Part shown: piece after piece, positions 1 to 9,797 of the stretch
Layout: every line of letters starts with the position of its first letter
Numbering within the stretch: the stretch's first letter is position 1
Source: Multifurca ochricompacta
Lineage: Eukaryota; Basidiomycota; Agaricomycetes; Russulales; Russulaceae
DNA: 64,000 bases
Direction of reading: 5' to 3'
NCBI GenBank assembly: GCA_022496185.1
Contig: WTXG01000193.1
Location: 1 to 64,000 of the forward strand
Notes under the pieces: generated by a model
The model's database searches: none
Seen by the model: only the letters and a program-made list of their open reading frames with translations
What the model was told of the DNA's origin: nothing
Made by a program: the position numbers and the translations under genes

Positions 1-513
1 GGGCAAAAAAGGTGAGAGTGAGGGTGAAAGTGCAAGAGAGACAAATCGAACAGCTCAAGGGCAAGGGATGAGAAGCCTTCCACAAGGTGGGGCTAATCTC
101 CTAGGTAATCAGGAACCGGATCACAAGTGGACAGTCTGGAGCTGTCCATTCTATTCCCAAAGGGTTTATATACGTAATTACAACCAGGACTTTGGTCTGT
201 GCACCACTTTAGGGGAGGTTAACTTTGCTTTAACTCCCTACTGATCCACCAATGAGAATAGCCCCACTTTTGGGCTTAGAAATCCGCAGTCCGCAGTCCG
301 CAGTTTGTGGACTGCTGTTTAGGCATTGTGGGGTTCTGTTAGTACTCTTCCCACAGGTCTCCAATTTGGCAGGAGTCCAGCCCTGGTCCAGACTGGCCCT
401 TCTCTGGTCTTAATCTAGGGTTATCTTCGTCTCTGAGGGTTTTACAAGGTCTCCGGGAGCGTCTGAGGATTTCTGGGGGGTCAGGAGGTTTTCTAGGGTG
501 TCAGTTCATGACA
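1..513 (-). repeat. X 3' LTR (partial)
   Basis: Matches 17,408-17,920 base for base with no gaps and 9 substitutions, so it is the second LTR of X; about 64 bp lie outside the window. On the minus strand the LTR starts TGTCATGAAC at 513. The 9 differences are all C/T or G/A changes at CpG dinucleotides. Confidence 0.9.
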
Positions 514-519
514 CTATCC

Positions 520-1846
520 TGTAACGCTCAGCGGGGCATTGCTGTGCGACGTGCACCGGTCGGCGCGAGTCCACTGACACTAGTCCGGCACTAGTCAGCC
601 ACATCTGCGGCACCCGACACTATGGGTCCAGGATCTTCAGCAAGCCTGGCACAACAAGGCCAGGCTCTTAGCTTCAGGGTGAATAGGAAGTTGTGCTATA
701 ACCAAGCACAGAGAGAGATGGGACAAGTCAGCCAAAGGGAGCTAATCCCCTAAGGCTGTTGAGTGGGGACAGGACCCAGCCACAGTGCTAGAAGCACACC
801 AAGTGGACCAAAGTCAGAGAGGGCAAAGGAAGGGAAGCCAGAGCATCAACAGCATCTGGGTAATGGATGGGATTCGGAACAGAAGTGCACACCCATTGCC
901 AGAGGCAATGGGGTCCTTCCAGAGATTATGAAGAACGAGAAAGGGCAAATAAGCCCCTCTGTATTCCGTGACTAGGGAAACTCTAGGCTGAAGGCACAAG
1001 AGGTCAAATCTAGGGTTGTACAAACTGTCTACAGGGTCTTATATACTGTATGGGGATCTGGTTTGTAGCTAATCAGGAACAGGGTCAAAGTCCTTATCAT
1101 CCAATAGCAGATAAGATGTCAAATATAGTCCATGATAAGGATAAGCCTTATCAGAAGCATAATCATGTGGGACAGCCCCACAGGAGTCATATCAGTGTGG
1201 GAGGATTCCCACCAGGGTCAGGGGTAAATGGGGAGATAACAGGTCCCACAGGAGTCAGGGTGGATGTGGGAATACTCCCACAGGAATCAGAGAAGCGAAT
1301 GATAAGCCAGATGGGCCATGTGATCAGAAAAGGGTAAATGATCAGATGAAGATGCTGTGATCAGGGTCAGGGATCACATGGTCCAAAGTCACATGGTCAA
1401 GGATCACATGGTCAGGGATCACATGGCCAGAGGTCACATGACTGGCAGAGGGTCAAGTACAAGCCAAAGTCGTCTAGTTGTCTGGACTGGTCAGATTGGC
1501 AGGGACAATGTCAGGGGTTCCTATGGGTGTCAAGCACAGGGACAGGGTCAGGAGCAGTGGCCAAGGCATAAGCCAAGGCAGCAAGGAAGGGTGGTATACA
1601 TCCAACAGTGTAGCAGCATAACTACCAGCAGGTTAGGTGTAAATGGCAGCATGGGAGGTCAGTCCTATGAACAATGTCACAGGAATCAGGGTAGGGTCCT
1701 GGGCACACAGGCCACAGGCATCAAGGAAGGTCCCAAGGCAACAGGCCAAGGGCATCAAAGAGTGGTCCAGAGAAGGAGGAGATCAAGGATGGTGCAAAGA
1801 ATAAGGCATGGTGTGCAGGGTCAGGAAAAAGAGTAGGGTCGTAACA
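520..1846 (-). repeat. Solo LTR, family Y
   Basis: A 1,327-bp sequence bounded by TG...CA (TGTAACG at 520, CGTAACA ending 1,846) and flanked by ATCC on both sides (516-519 and 1,847-1,850). It splits the X polypurine tract from the X 3' LTR. On the minus strand it has a TATATAAG box near 1,045-1,055. A second, truncated copy lies at 56,609-57,466. It contains simple duplications around 1,370-1,440 built on 'tcacatggtc'. The open frames inside it look non-coding. Confidence 0.75.
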
Positions 1847-1858
1847 ATCCCCTCTTTA
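1847..1858 (-). promoter_or_regulatory. X polypurine tract (plus-strand primer), split by LTR-Y
   Basis: On the minus strand AAAGAGGGGAT precedes LTR-Y. Removing LTR-Y and one ATCC copy joins it to 'AG' and then the LTR start TGTCATGAAC, giving a normal 3' PPT directly before the 3' LTR. This ties gag-pol X to the LTRs at 1-513 and 17,344-17,920. Confidence 0.75.
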
Positions 1859-1918
1859 GGGCCTTGCTGTGCCACAGCAAGTTTGTCAGAGGTGTGGGGG
1901 TCTAGGCAGGGTGGGGTG

Positions 1919-4900
1919 TCAATGATGGAAGTCCCGAAGCAGGGTCATGGCATTCTTCATTTCAGTGAAGGGGACCCACAAGTTTTCTGAGGCAGGGTAG
2001 CCTTTCCATTTGACAAGGTAACGGATGCCCTTTCTGTTAGGGGTGTGAGCAGACTGTAAGATGGTCTCTATCTCATAATGGTCTTCTTCCCCATTCACAA
2101 GTTCTGGTGGTGGTCGAGTGAAGTTGGGTCCATGGACTGGGGTTTCTTTGTAATGGGACAGGAGAGAGTTGTGAAAGACTGGGTGGATGCGCCATGACTT
2201 AGGGAGTTCAAGCTTGCAGTTAACAGGGCCAGAATGTATGACTTTAAAAGGACCATGACGTTGGGGACTGAGTTTGGCTTTGGGGTGAGTGGTGCGTATA
2301 TTTGTCCCTTCCAACCAAACCAGCTCCCCTGTTTTGAAAGCATGGAGGGGTCCATCTGGTCTCGACTGTTTCATGAGTTCTGCAGCCACCTGGAGGGCAG
2401 CAGCTACTTCACTACAGATAGTTTCTAGGGTGCGGAGTCTTTCTTCAACTGACAGGATAGGGGTGGCAAAATGGAGTGGGGGAATAAACTCTGGTTGGAA
2501 GCCATACCAGATTTCAAAGGGAGATCTTTTAGTAGCACTGTGAGTTCTAGCATTGTGGGCGAACTCCATAAAGGGGATCAGTTCTGCCCAGTCATCTTGT
2601 TGGAAGTTGCAAAAGACACGGAGGTATTGTTCTAGTTCTTGGTTGACCCGTTCAGTCTCTCCATCAGTCTGGGGGTGATAGGCAGTGCTCAAGGATGATT
2701 GTACTCCTAGCTTGCTCCACATTTCCTTCATGACTTTGGATGCAAACTGGGGGCCTCGATCAGAGATGACTTGGTCTGGGAGGCCAGTGCGTCTCCATAC
2801 ATGTTCAAGGAATAGTTTGGAGGTTTCTGGGGCAGTGATATCTTTGGTGCAAGGAACAATGATGGTGGCTTTACTGAACCGGTCCACCACCACAAATAGG
2901 GAGTCGTATGACTGAGATAGGGGTAAGTCTGTGATGAAGTCCATGGTGATTGTTCCCCATACTCGAGTTGGAACTTGATTGGGTTGCAAAGGGATGGGTA
3001 GTCGAGGTCGAACTTTGGTTTCTTGGCAGGTGGCACATCCATCCACATATTCTTTGACAAAGGAGGACATTCCTGGCCACCAAAATTCTCGTGATACTAG
3101 TTCATAGGTCTTCCATCTGCCTGGATGTCCTGTGGCAATGGAATCATGATGTAACTTTACAATGTCTCTTCGTAGTTCTTGGGACTTGGGGATGTAGACT
3201 TGGCCTTTATGTAGGATTAGGCCATTTTCTAGGTTCCAGTCCTCCAGTCCTTTGGCAAGGGAGTGTGGCCCATTGTGCAAGATGGTGGTCAGGGCTTGGG
3301 TGACTTCATTGTCATGGTCTTGGCAGTCTTTGATTCTGTGGTGTAGAGTGGAGTCATGAGTTGTTGTGACTGTGGTTTTCATGGCCTGAATGCGAAAAAA
3401 CTTAGAGTCCAGGAGTATGCGCTCATCATTGTCATGCTCTATCCCCTCTTTATGGTCTGGACGCCGGGACAGAGCATCAGATTTGTTGAAAGAGCCAGGT
3501 TTGTGAACAATGGTGAAGTTGTATCGAGACAGTTCAAGGGCCCACCGTGCTTGGCGGCGGGAGAGCTTCTGCTTGGAGCGGAAGTAAGTCAGGTTGTTGT
3601 GGTCAGTCCACACCTCAAAGGGAAGGGCTGCACCCTCAAGGTAGTGTCTCCAGGTGTCCAGAGCACGAACAATGGCAAGAAGTTCTTTGTCATGGATGTC
3701 ATAGTTGCGTTCAGCATCCAGCATGGACTTGGATAGGAAGGCAAGGGGATGGTAGCGATTGAGTTCATCAGGTTGTTCAAGGATGGCACCAATAGCAAAG
3801 TCACTGGCATCAGTGATGATACGGAAAGCTTTAGTATGGTCAGGGAGGGCGAGGACAGGGGCAGTGGTGAAGGCATTCTTTAGGGTGGAAAAGGCAAGGT
3901 CATGGTCAGAAGTCCAGAGGAAAGGGGTATCTTTCTTGGTGAGATCATGGAGGGGGCGGGCAATGAGGGAGAAATCTTTGATAAAACGTCGGTAGAAGTT
4001 GCAGAATCCAAGGAAGGCTTGGAGTTGTTTTAGGGTGCGTGGGGGAGGCCATTTCGTAATACCCTCTAATTTAGCAGGGTCCATCTGGACACGGCCAGCT
4101 GTGATGACTAGGCCAAGATAGTCAATGGTTGTCTGAGCAAAGGTACACTTCTCAGGCTTTAGATACAAGTCAAACTGTTGGAGGCGCTGGAGGACTTGGT
4201 GAGTAAGTGTTCTGTGGTGGTCCATGGTGTCTGTAAATATTAAGATGTCGTCCATATAGATGACAACATGGTCGGTGGCAAGGAGATCTTCGAAGGCTCT
4301 ATTCATGAAGGCTTGGAATGTGGCAGGGGAGTTACAGAGTCCAAAGAACATGACAAGGGGTTCAAAGAGACCTCGGTTGGTCTTAAAGGCGGCTTTCCAT
4401 TCATCTCCTTCTTTGATACGGATATTGTTATATCCCCAGCGGATATCAAACTTGGTGAAGTAGCGAGCATGGTGAAGTTTGTCAATGAGTTCTGGGATCA
4501 AGGGTAGGGGGTAAGCATTCTTTACTGTGATTTCATTCAAGGCTCGATAATCTTGGACAGGAGTAGTTTTCCATCCTTCTTTTTTACAAAGAAGAAGGGC
4601 TAGCAATGGGGGACTTAGATTCTCTGATATATCCCTTGGCCAGGTGGTCATTTAAGAAAAGTCCAGGGCTTTCTGTTCTTCAGGGGTGAGCTTGTAGATG
4701 CCGCAGTCACGCACTTTGGCATCTGGTTTGAGTTCTATGGCATGGTCCCATGGCTGGTGCTGTGGCAAACGTTGAGAGGCTTTCTCTTCAAAGACAGATC
4801 GGTATGCGAGGTATTCAGGAGGGAGTTGGTCTTCTAAGGACGTAGGGGTCTTTACTTGATCTGCAGCAATCTGAGTGGACATGGTAGTTTTGGCACGGAT

Positions 4901-5581
4901 ATGGACAATGAATTTGGGAGGCACTTCTTCTGGGGTAATCATGGGGTGATCTGTGATTAGGGCTGCAAAGGTTTCTGCTGCTGCTATGAGTGTCTGGTCC
5001 ATCAGGGGTTGTACTGTGATTGTAGACAGGGCAGGGCAAGAGGGGTGTGTTGAAGCAAAGGTCAGAGGGGTCATGGTAAGGGTGCAGGATGTGGGGCAAT
5101 GTTTTAAGGTCAGGGTGTCATCTTTCCAGTTTACTTCTGGGTTGTGGCAACATAGCCAGTCAGTTCCTAAGATAATGTCATGGTCCCCTATATTAGTAAC
5201 ATAGAACTCTGCAAGTTCTTCATGGTATTGGTCTTGGAGGGGTAGTCGTAGGATTTGGGTTGTGGTGTAGTAAATGGCTCCATTAGCGTTACTAGTTCCA
5301 TCCACATTTTTGACGCGGAGAGGCTTGGCAAGGGTGCTCAAGGTTAGGTGATGTGCTTTGGCATAGTCTTGATGGATTATTAATCCTTCTGCCCCACTAT
5401 CTATTAGGGCACGCGCACTGATTTTCTTCCTAGTGTTTCGTCCAATGAGTTCTGCTTTGAGCACAATAGAAGGTGATCTAGCATTTCTAGTCACTAACAA
5501 GGATACATGCTCAAAACCAAGGTTATCTAGGACCGCAGAGCGGCTCGTACAAGGAACACTGGGGTTACAAGAAGTCCTCAC
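1919..5581 (-). pseudogene. pol: X Pol: protease, RT, RNase H, integrase, chromodomain
   Basis: Polyprotein that matures Gag, copies RNA into DNA and integrates it. In order on the minus strand: retropepsin with DSGAEG near 5,390; RT with YMDDILIF near 4,250; RNase H (DASDFAIGAI near 3,810, ELLAIVRALDTWRHYL); integrase with an HHCC zinc site near 3,000-3,150 and D, D, E residues in TMDFITD, ISDRGPQF and QTDGETERV; and a C-terminal chromodomain at about 1,925-2,070 (YEIETIL, YLVKWKGYP). Nearly intact. The main lesion is a TAA at 4,652-4,654, followed by about 70 nt read in the wrong frame around the [16 protein letters not shown] stretch, apparently two compensating 1-nt indels in T runs. No ATG begins the protease, so expression probably depends on frameshifting from gag. 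Confidence 0.9.
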
Positions 5582-5633
5582 AGACAGTGCAGCTGTAGGA
5601 CGTGTTAAAAATCCGAAGGTCCGTCTTCGTCCA

Positions 5634-7060
5634 TCATGTATGGTACTGGATCTTCATAGCTCTTGGTGGCGGATACTGAGAGGTAGTCAGGGGGGGTCGT
5701 GGTGCTTGGGGGGGTGCTTCTTCTGATGCCAGGGCTCTTACTGGGGTAGGGCAAGGAGGTCCTTGACCTTGGATGGCCCTGGTCTTGCTGCGGCATTGAT
5801 TGGCGATGTGATTAGGCTTCCCACAATAGAAGCAAAGCTTATTTTCTCGTCGATACTTCTTTTCTTCTGGGGTTAACTTGGTAGTGCGTGGAGGGGTGTT
5901 AGGGTTTCTGGGCTGGGGAGAGGCAACAAAGTTGACTTGGGCTTCTGGGTTGTCAGTGGTAGCTTCTCCAACACGCAGATGGAGAGGCCGAGGCTTGGTG
6001 GTCTTGCCATAAAGCTGCCATGCTGCATCAAATTCTCTGGCCTTAGTGACAAGATCACGGAGTGTGGTGGGCTGGGGGGATAGTCCAAGGAGCTTCTGTC
6101 CTAGACCTTGGTTGATCATGCTTCGGAAGGCATAGATCTTGGTGTTTTCATCCACTGTAGCACGAGTAGCATGGGTGGACCATTCTTGGTACCAGTCATT
6201 GAAGGGGCGAGTGCCTTGGCGAATTTCATACATGGCTTTGGTGGACAGGAGGCGACTCTCTACTGGAATGAACTGTTTTTCAAAGTCAATTCTGAAGCGG
6301 TCCCAAGTCCCAAAGGAAGGGGGGTTGGCTTGGAGTGCAGTGTTGGTGCGGTCTCTGGCCCATTGCCTGCTGGTGTATCAAGTTTAAAGTGGGTGAGGGC
6401 TGCAGAGACTCGTCTGCTCTCATCAGTGAAGGCACCCTCATTCAGGTAGTAGTAGTTGGCTAGTTGGGACCAGAAACGTTCTGCTTTAGAAGCTTGACCA
6501 TCAAAAGATTCTGGGGGTGATCCCAGGATCTTCCCATTAGAGGCGGCAGTAGTACTCATGATATTCAAAGGCGTTGGTGTCTTTGGAGGGTGTGAAGCAA
6601 TAGCAGTAGTTGTGGAGGCAAGGGATATGGATGGGAGAGTAGGGGGGGTTCTGAGGGTGATAGCACGAAGGGATTGCTCTACAGCTTCAAGGGACTGAGA
6701 TACTTCTTCTTCGTCTGAGGTGATAGAAGCAACTGGGAATTGGACATGGTGGTTATTAAGATAGACCCACCTGTATGGGTGTCAGACCAACAGACTTCCT
6801 TTCGTTGTATGTTCCGTAGAATGTGTGGGGGTCAAGGTTGCTGATGAGGTGATGTTAGGGAAGTTACTGAGATATTCGTTTACAGAAAGGATGCGACTGT
6901 CCCGAAGGCATTTCCAGTCATGTCCAAGAGTCTGAGTGTAGTAGTTGTCTCCTTTCCAGGTAGCAACAAAAGCACGGTCATCGTAGTCAAAGATAGGGTG
7001 GGTAAAGCCAAAGGGGACTTGAGCTAATTCTTCAGCAGTAAGAGGTCGTTCTGAGGTCAT
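5634..7060 (-). pseudogene. gag: X Gag with N-terminal extension
   Basis: Structural capsid/nucleocapsid protein. The frame opens at an ATG (7,058-7,060) that overlaps the stop of ORF C as ATGA. An N-terminal part of about 92 aa ends at a TGA (6,782-6,784), and the same frame continues through an acidic and Pro/Thr-rich linker to an internal MSTTAASNGK start near 6,559, where recognisable capsid begins (PPESFDGQASKAERFW). A frameshift near 6,250 moves to the last 199 codons, which contain one CCHC knuckle, CFYCGKPNHIANQC (about 5,790-5,840). The internal MSTxAA start is also found in family P Gag, so two Gag starts are possible. Two lesions (TGA, frameshift) make this copy defective. Confidence 0.8.
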
Positions 7061-7788
7061 TCAGAGCGGGTGCTAAGGCGGTATGTAGTCCACCCTTGGG
7101 CGTTCCAGGCGTAGTAGACTTGATAGGCTGGGCGAAGGACGGCGCGGTCTAGACAGTAGTTGCGGATGTTTCTATGGATCCAGTAATACTCTTCAACTAT
7201 TCCTGGGGCAGAGATGACAATGCGAAGATGCCAAAGGAGGTTTTCAAAGTACAGGGGGTCTGTGGTGATACGATTAGCTTCACTCAAGGGATGGTAGACG
7301 TCGAGGTGATTGACTCTTTGAGTTGCAAGCTGAGCAGAACAATGAAGATGGAATTCCCGTAGCTCACTGGGGTTTCGAGTGGGTAGTGTCCTGGAGACGA
7401 AGATATCTGTGGCAGGATAGATGTGGTTGACTTGATGAACAATGGAAGGGGATCGAGACTGAGACTGATCAGATTCTACTACTGGGAGATTCAGGAAAGG
7501 TGTTGACGTTGAGGCAAGCTGGGTGGATGTTGGTGGGATGGGGGAGTAATTTAGATGAGCAAGGAAGGGTTCGGGAACAGGGGGAATTGGTCGTTCTAGC
7601 AGTGGTGCACTCGGGCTAGGGTGGGTTTGTGCTCTTTGTCTTCTGGAGGTGCGATGGGGGGCAGGTGTGGCAGGTGTGTCGTTACTGCTACGTCTTCTAG
7701 GGTTTCTTCTTCTGTCTTGGGGGGAGTTGGACTGACTTCTTCTGTGTTGGGACGCCAGGTTGATAGCCCAGTCAGTAATACTAGCCAT
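7057..7788 (-). CDS. X ORF C, unknown 243-aa protein before gag
   Basis: Open from ATG (7,786-7,788) to a TGA that overlaps the Gag ATG in an ATGA arrangement. I do not recognise the family. Residues 1-115 are Ser/Pro/Arg-rich and probably disordered. Residues 115-243 look folded and are rich in aromatic residues (LLWHLRIVIS, YYWIHRNIRNYC, YYAWNAQGWTTY). It begins 88 nt after the stop of ORF B. It is intact, unlike gag and ORF B. Lying inside the retroelement and stop/start-coupled to gag, it probably belongs to the element. A captured host fragment or a fused Gag extension is possible. Confidence 0.6.
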   Translation of the reverse strand: MASITDWAINLASQHRRSQSNSPQDRRRNPRRRSSNDTPATPAPHRTSRRQRAQTHPSPSAPLLERPIPPVPEPFLAHLNYSPIPPTSTQLASTSTPFLNLPVVESDQSQSRSPSIVHQVNHIYPATDIFVSRTLPTRNPSELREFHLHCSAQLATQRVNHLDVYHPLSEANRITTDPLYFENLLWHLRIVISAPGIVEEYYWIHRNIRNYCLDRAVLRPAYQVYYAWNAQGWTTYRLSTRSE

Positions 7789-7876
7789 GATGCAAAGGAG
7801 TTTTTATTTCTTTTCCCTACTTAGATCGAGTAATGTGAAGGTAAGTATGTATCAAAGGCCGAGGGTCTCCACAATA

Positions 7877-8800
7877 CTATTCCTGGGGGAGTGGGGGGGT
7901 GTCTGGACGAAAACTACAGGTACAGAGATCAATGTCACAGAGGCAACGTCGATGGGATGCAGGGGGGCTTTCTTCGAAGTCAGAGGTGTTTTCTGTGGGG
8001 GTTTCGAGGTCAGACCAGGTGGTAGTGTTACTGATCAGGATTGTCTGGGTCTGGGTGAGGCGTTCTTCTTCTTGGGTGACTTCTGTAAGGGAAAGGGTAG
8101 GGAAGGTGAGCTCTTCTGGTTCTGGGGAGGGTTCAGCGTAAGTGGGGAGGTAAGGGGGGTCTGTGAAGATGGGGGGGTTAACAAGGAAAGGGCAGTGGTT
8201 GCGTGAGGTGGTCTCCCAGTAATCAGCTGTCCACAGGTATTCAATTTGTATTCCTTCTGTTTCTACAAGGCGCCAGCCAGAGGGGGAGGGAGCGGAGTGA
8301 AGGCGGATCTCGTCAAAGGTGAGGTTGATTCTGGTGTGGTCTAGACGAAAGGTGGAGAGGTAGTAGAGGCGTTCTCCTCTGAGCAAGAGGGTTTCAAGTT
8401 CTGGGATGTGAGGGGGAATGTGTTCTTTCCAAAGGTATTCGTCGTTGACACAGACTAAGAGTGTTTCTAGGGGGTCCCCTGTGGAATGGGTGAGCTGGGC
8501 AAGGTGCCAATAGAGGAGTTGGTGCTGGGAATCTCGAGGAATGGCTTGACAGGGTCCAGACAGGAACTGGTTGTACTGGGTTTGGGAGAGGACTTGTCCA
8601 AAGGGGAGGAGAATTCAAAGACGAAGATAGATGGTATCTACGTCACACCAGCCTTCTGCTTGTCCGTTGTCATGGAGGGTGCTGATGAGTGGTTCTGGGT
8701 AGAGGAGGGCAAGTTGTGCTTCTCTGTGGAGCTGGAAGAGGTGGTTGAATTGTCTTTGGACACGTTGGAGGCGTTCTTCTCTTTCTGCAGGAAAGGACAT
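7877..8800 (-). pseudogene. X ORF B, unknown protein (about 307 codons, one TGA)
   Basis: A single frame runs from ATG (8,798-8,800) to a stop at 7,877, broken only by a TGA at 8,615-8,617 after 61 codons. The start lies 2 nt after the TAA that ends ORF A2 (TAA-AC-ATG). The N-terminus is helical and charged (REERLQRVQRQFNHLFQLH, possible coiled coil). The middle is globular-looking (LLPFGQVLSQTQYNQFLSG, GERLYYLSTFRLDHTRI). The C-terminal third is acidic and Ser/Thr-rich and ends in a cysteine cluster, RRCLCDIDLCTCSF. No family recognised. The frame kept on both sides of the TGA argues that it coded for protein until recently. Confidence 0.55.
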
Positions 8801-8802
8801 GT

Positions 8803-9197
8803 TTAGAGGTTACTATCGAAATCTATATCTTCAAAGCATGAGTACCCGTCTGCAGGTTGGATGGGGAGGAGGGTAAGGGGATTGGTAGGTAAGCGGACAG
8901 GGTTAACGAAGGAGACAAGTTCTAAGTGATTCCTAAGTGCGTCCCGAACTGTAAAGTATCTTTCCTCCACCAAGACTCCTAAATCAGTGAAGCTCAGGGT
9001 CCCGAAGATGCAGATAAAGCATCCATCTAGCAGGTCAAACCCCTGAAGTAATGCTCTGGCTCCACTGAAGACGTCTTGCAATTCTGGGGAGAGGGTGCGG
9101 TCCAGGCAAGCAATGGAAGTGTTCCAAGAATAGACCAAGAGACCACTGGGGAAGGTGCGAGGGTTGGGGGCCAAGTATCCTACTTTGGCACAGAGAT
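8803..9197 (-). pseudogene. X ORF A2, C-terminal part, cut by P1
   Basis: Open frame of about 131 codons ending TAA (8,803-8,805), just ahead of the ORF B ATG. Its upstream part is separated by the P1 insertion. Across the TSD the frame continues at 16,634 rightwards to a possible ATG near 16,776, where it overlaps the end of A1 in another frame. Visible sequence includes FPSGLLVYSWNTSIACL, DLLDGCFICIFGTLSFTD and PADGYSCFEDIDFDSNL. Unknown family. It may be a separate gene overlapping A1, or be joined to A1 by frameshifting or splicing; I cannot tell which. Confidence 0.5.
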
Positions 9198-9778
9198 TGT
9201 TACAATTTTTACCCTCCCTTCCTGTCTTCTTCACTCTCCTGAACGACGACCCTTCTTTACCGCCTACTTTACACTTCCAGATCATGTCCCCGTCGTGGGA
9301 TCCCTCACGTGCCTTGCTTCCATCCCCGTGACTTGCTTTGTATCTGTTGACTGACTGTGTACCTATGTTTGCTCTCTTATCTCGTTATCTCATTATCATT
9401 ATGACCGGACACTTACTTAATACCCTATCAGAAGCCAGGCTTTACGCCCTCTGCTTCCGTATATTTGGGCCCACCTGATCCTAGTCTCTTATCGCATAGA
9501 CGCCCGTTTACTTACGTATATAAGTCCGCTGTATCTACCTTGTAGACCTCAGACTCGACTTATTGAATACATCGTGCTTGTCTTCCGACATCCCCTTTGA
9601 ACTCTGACTCATTTGTCTCAGTGCTTTTGGCACTTCCCGCTTAACATTGTCTCGAGGGGCAGCCCTTTGGACTTTGACTCACCTCACCCAAACTCCAGGG
9701 AGTCCTATTGACTTCCTACCTGAATCCGTAGATAAGCTGTGCACAAGTCGTGTGGAACGTCCCACACTGGATGTAACA
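9198..9778 (+). repeat. P1 5' LTR
   Basis: 581 bp, TGTTACAATT ... ATGTAACA, matching 16,046-16,628 with a few substitutions and several 1-nt indels. Contains the promoter (TATATAA at 9,517-9,523) and the predicted transcript start (9,551). Confidence 0.95.
9517..9561 (+). promoter_or_regulatory. P1 promoter and predicted transcript 5' end
   Basis: TATATAA at 9,517-9,523 is followed 34 nt downstream by AGACTCGACTT (9,551-9,561), whose 11 bases are the exact complement of the site just inside the LTR (9,781-9,791). The spacing fits a TATA-positioned start. The same arrangement is seen in P2 (TATA 36,971, AGACTCGACTT 37,005-37,015). Confidence 0.65.
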
Positions 9779-9780
9779 TC

Positions 9781-9791
9781 AAGTCGAGTCT
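9781..9791 (+). promoter_or_regulatory. P1 primer-binding site (self-complementary)
   Basis: AAGTCGAGTCT starts 2 nt after the LTR end and is the reverse complement of the predicted first 11 nt of the transcript (9,551-9,561). It does not begin TGG as a tRNA-type site would. Same sequence and spacing in P2 (26,636-26,646) and G (52,186-52,196, minus strand). Confidence 0.7.
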
Positions 9792-9797
9792 CTCATC

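Noticed and set aside
1050..1990. Several plus-strand open frames within LTR-Y
   Set aside because: They are low-complexity and repeat-rich, carried in a solo LTR, partly duplicated at 57,028-57,637 and without protein features.
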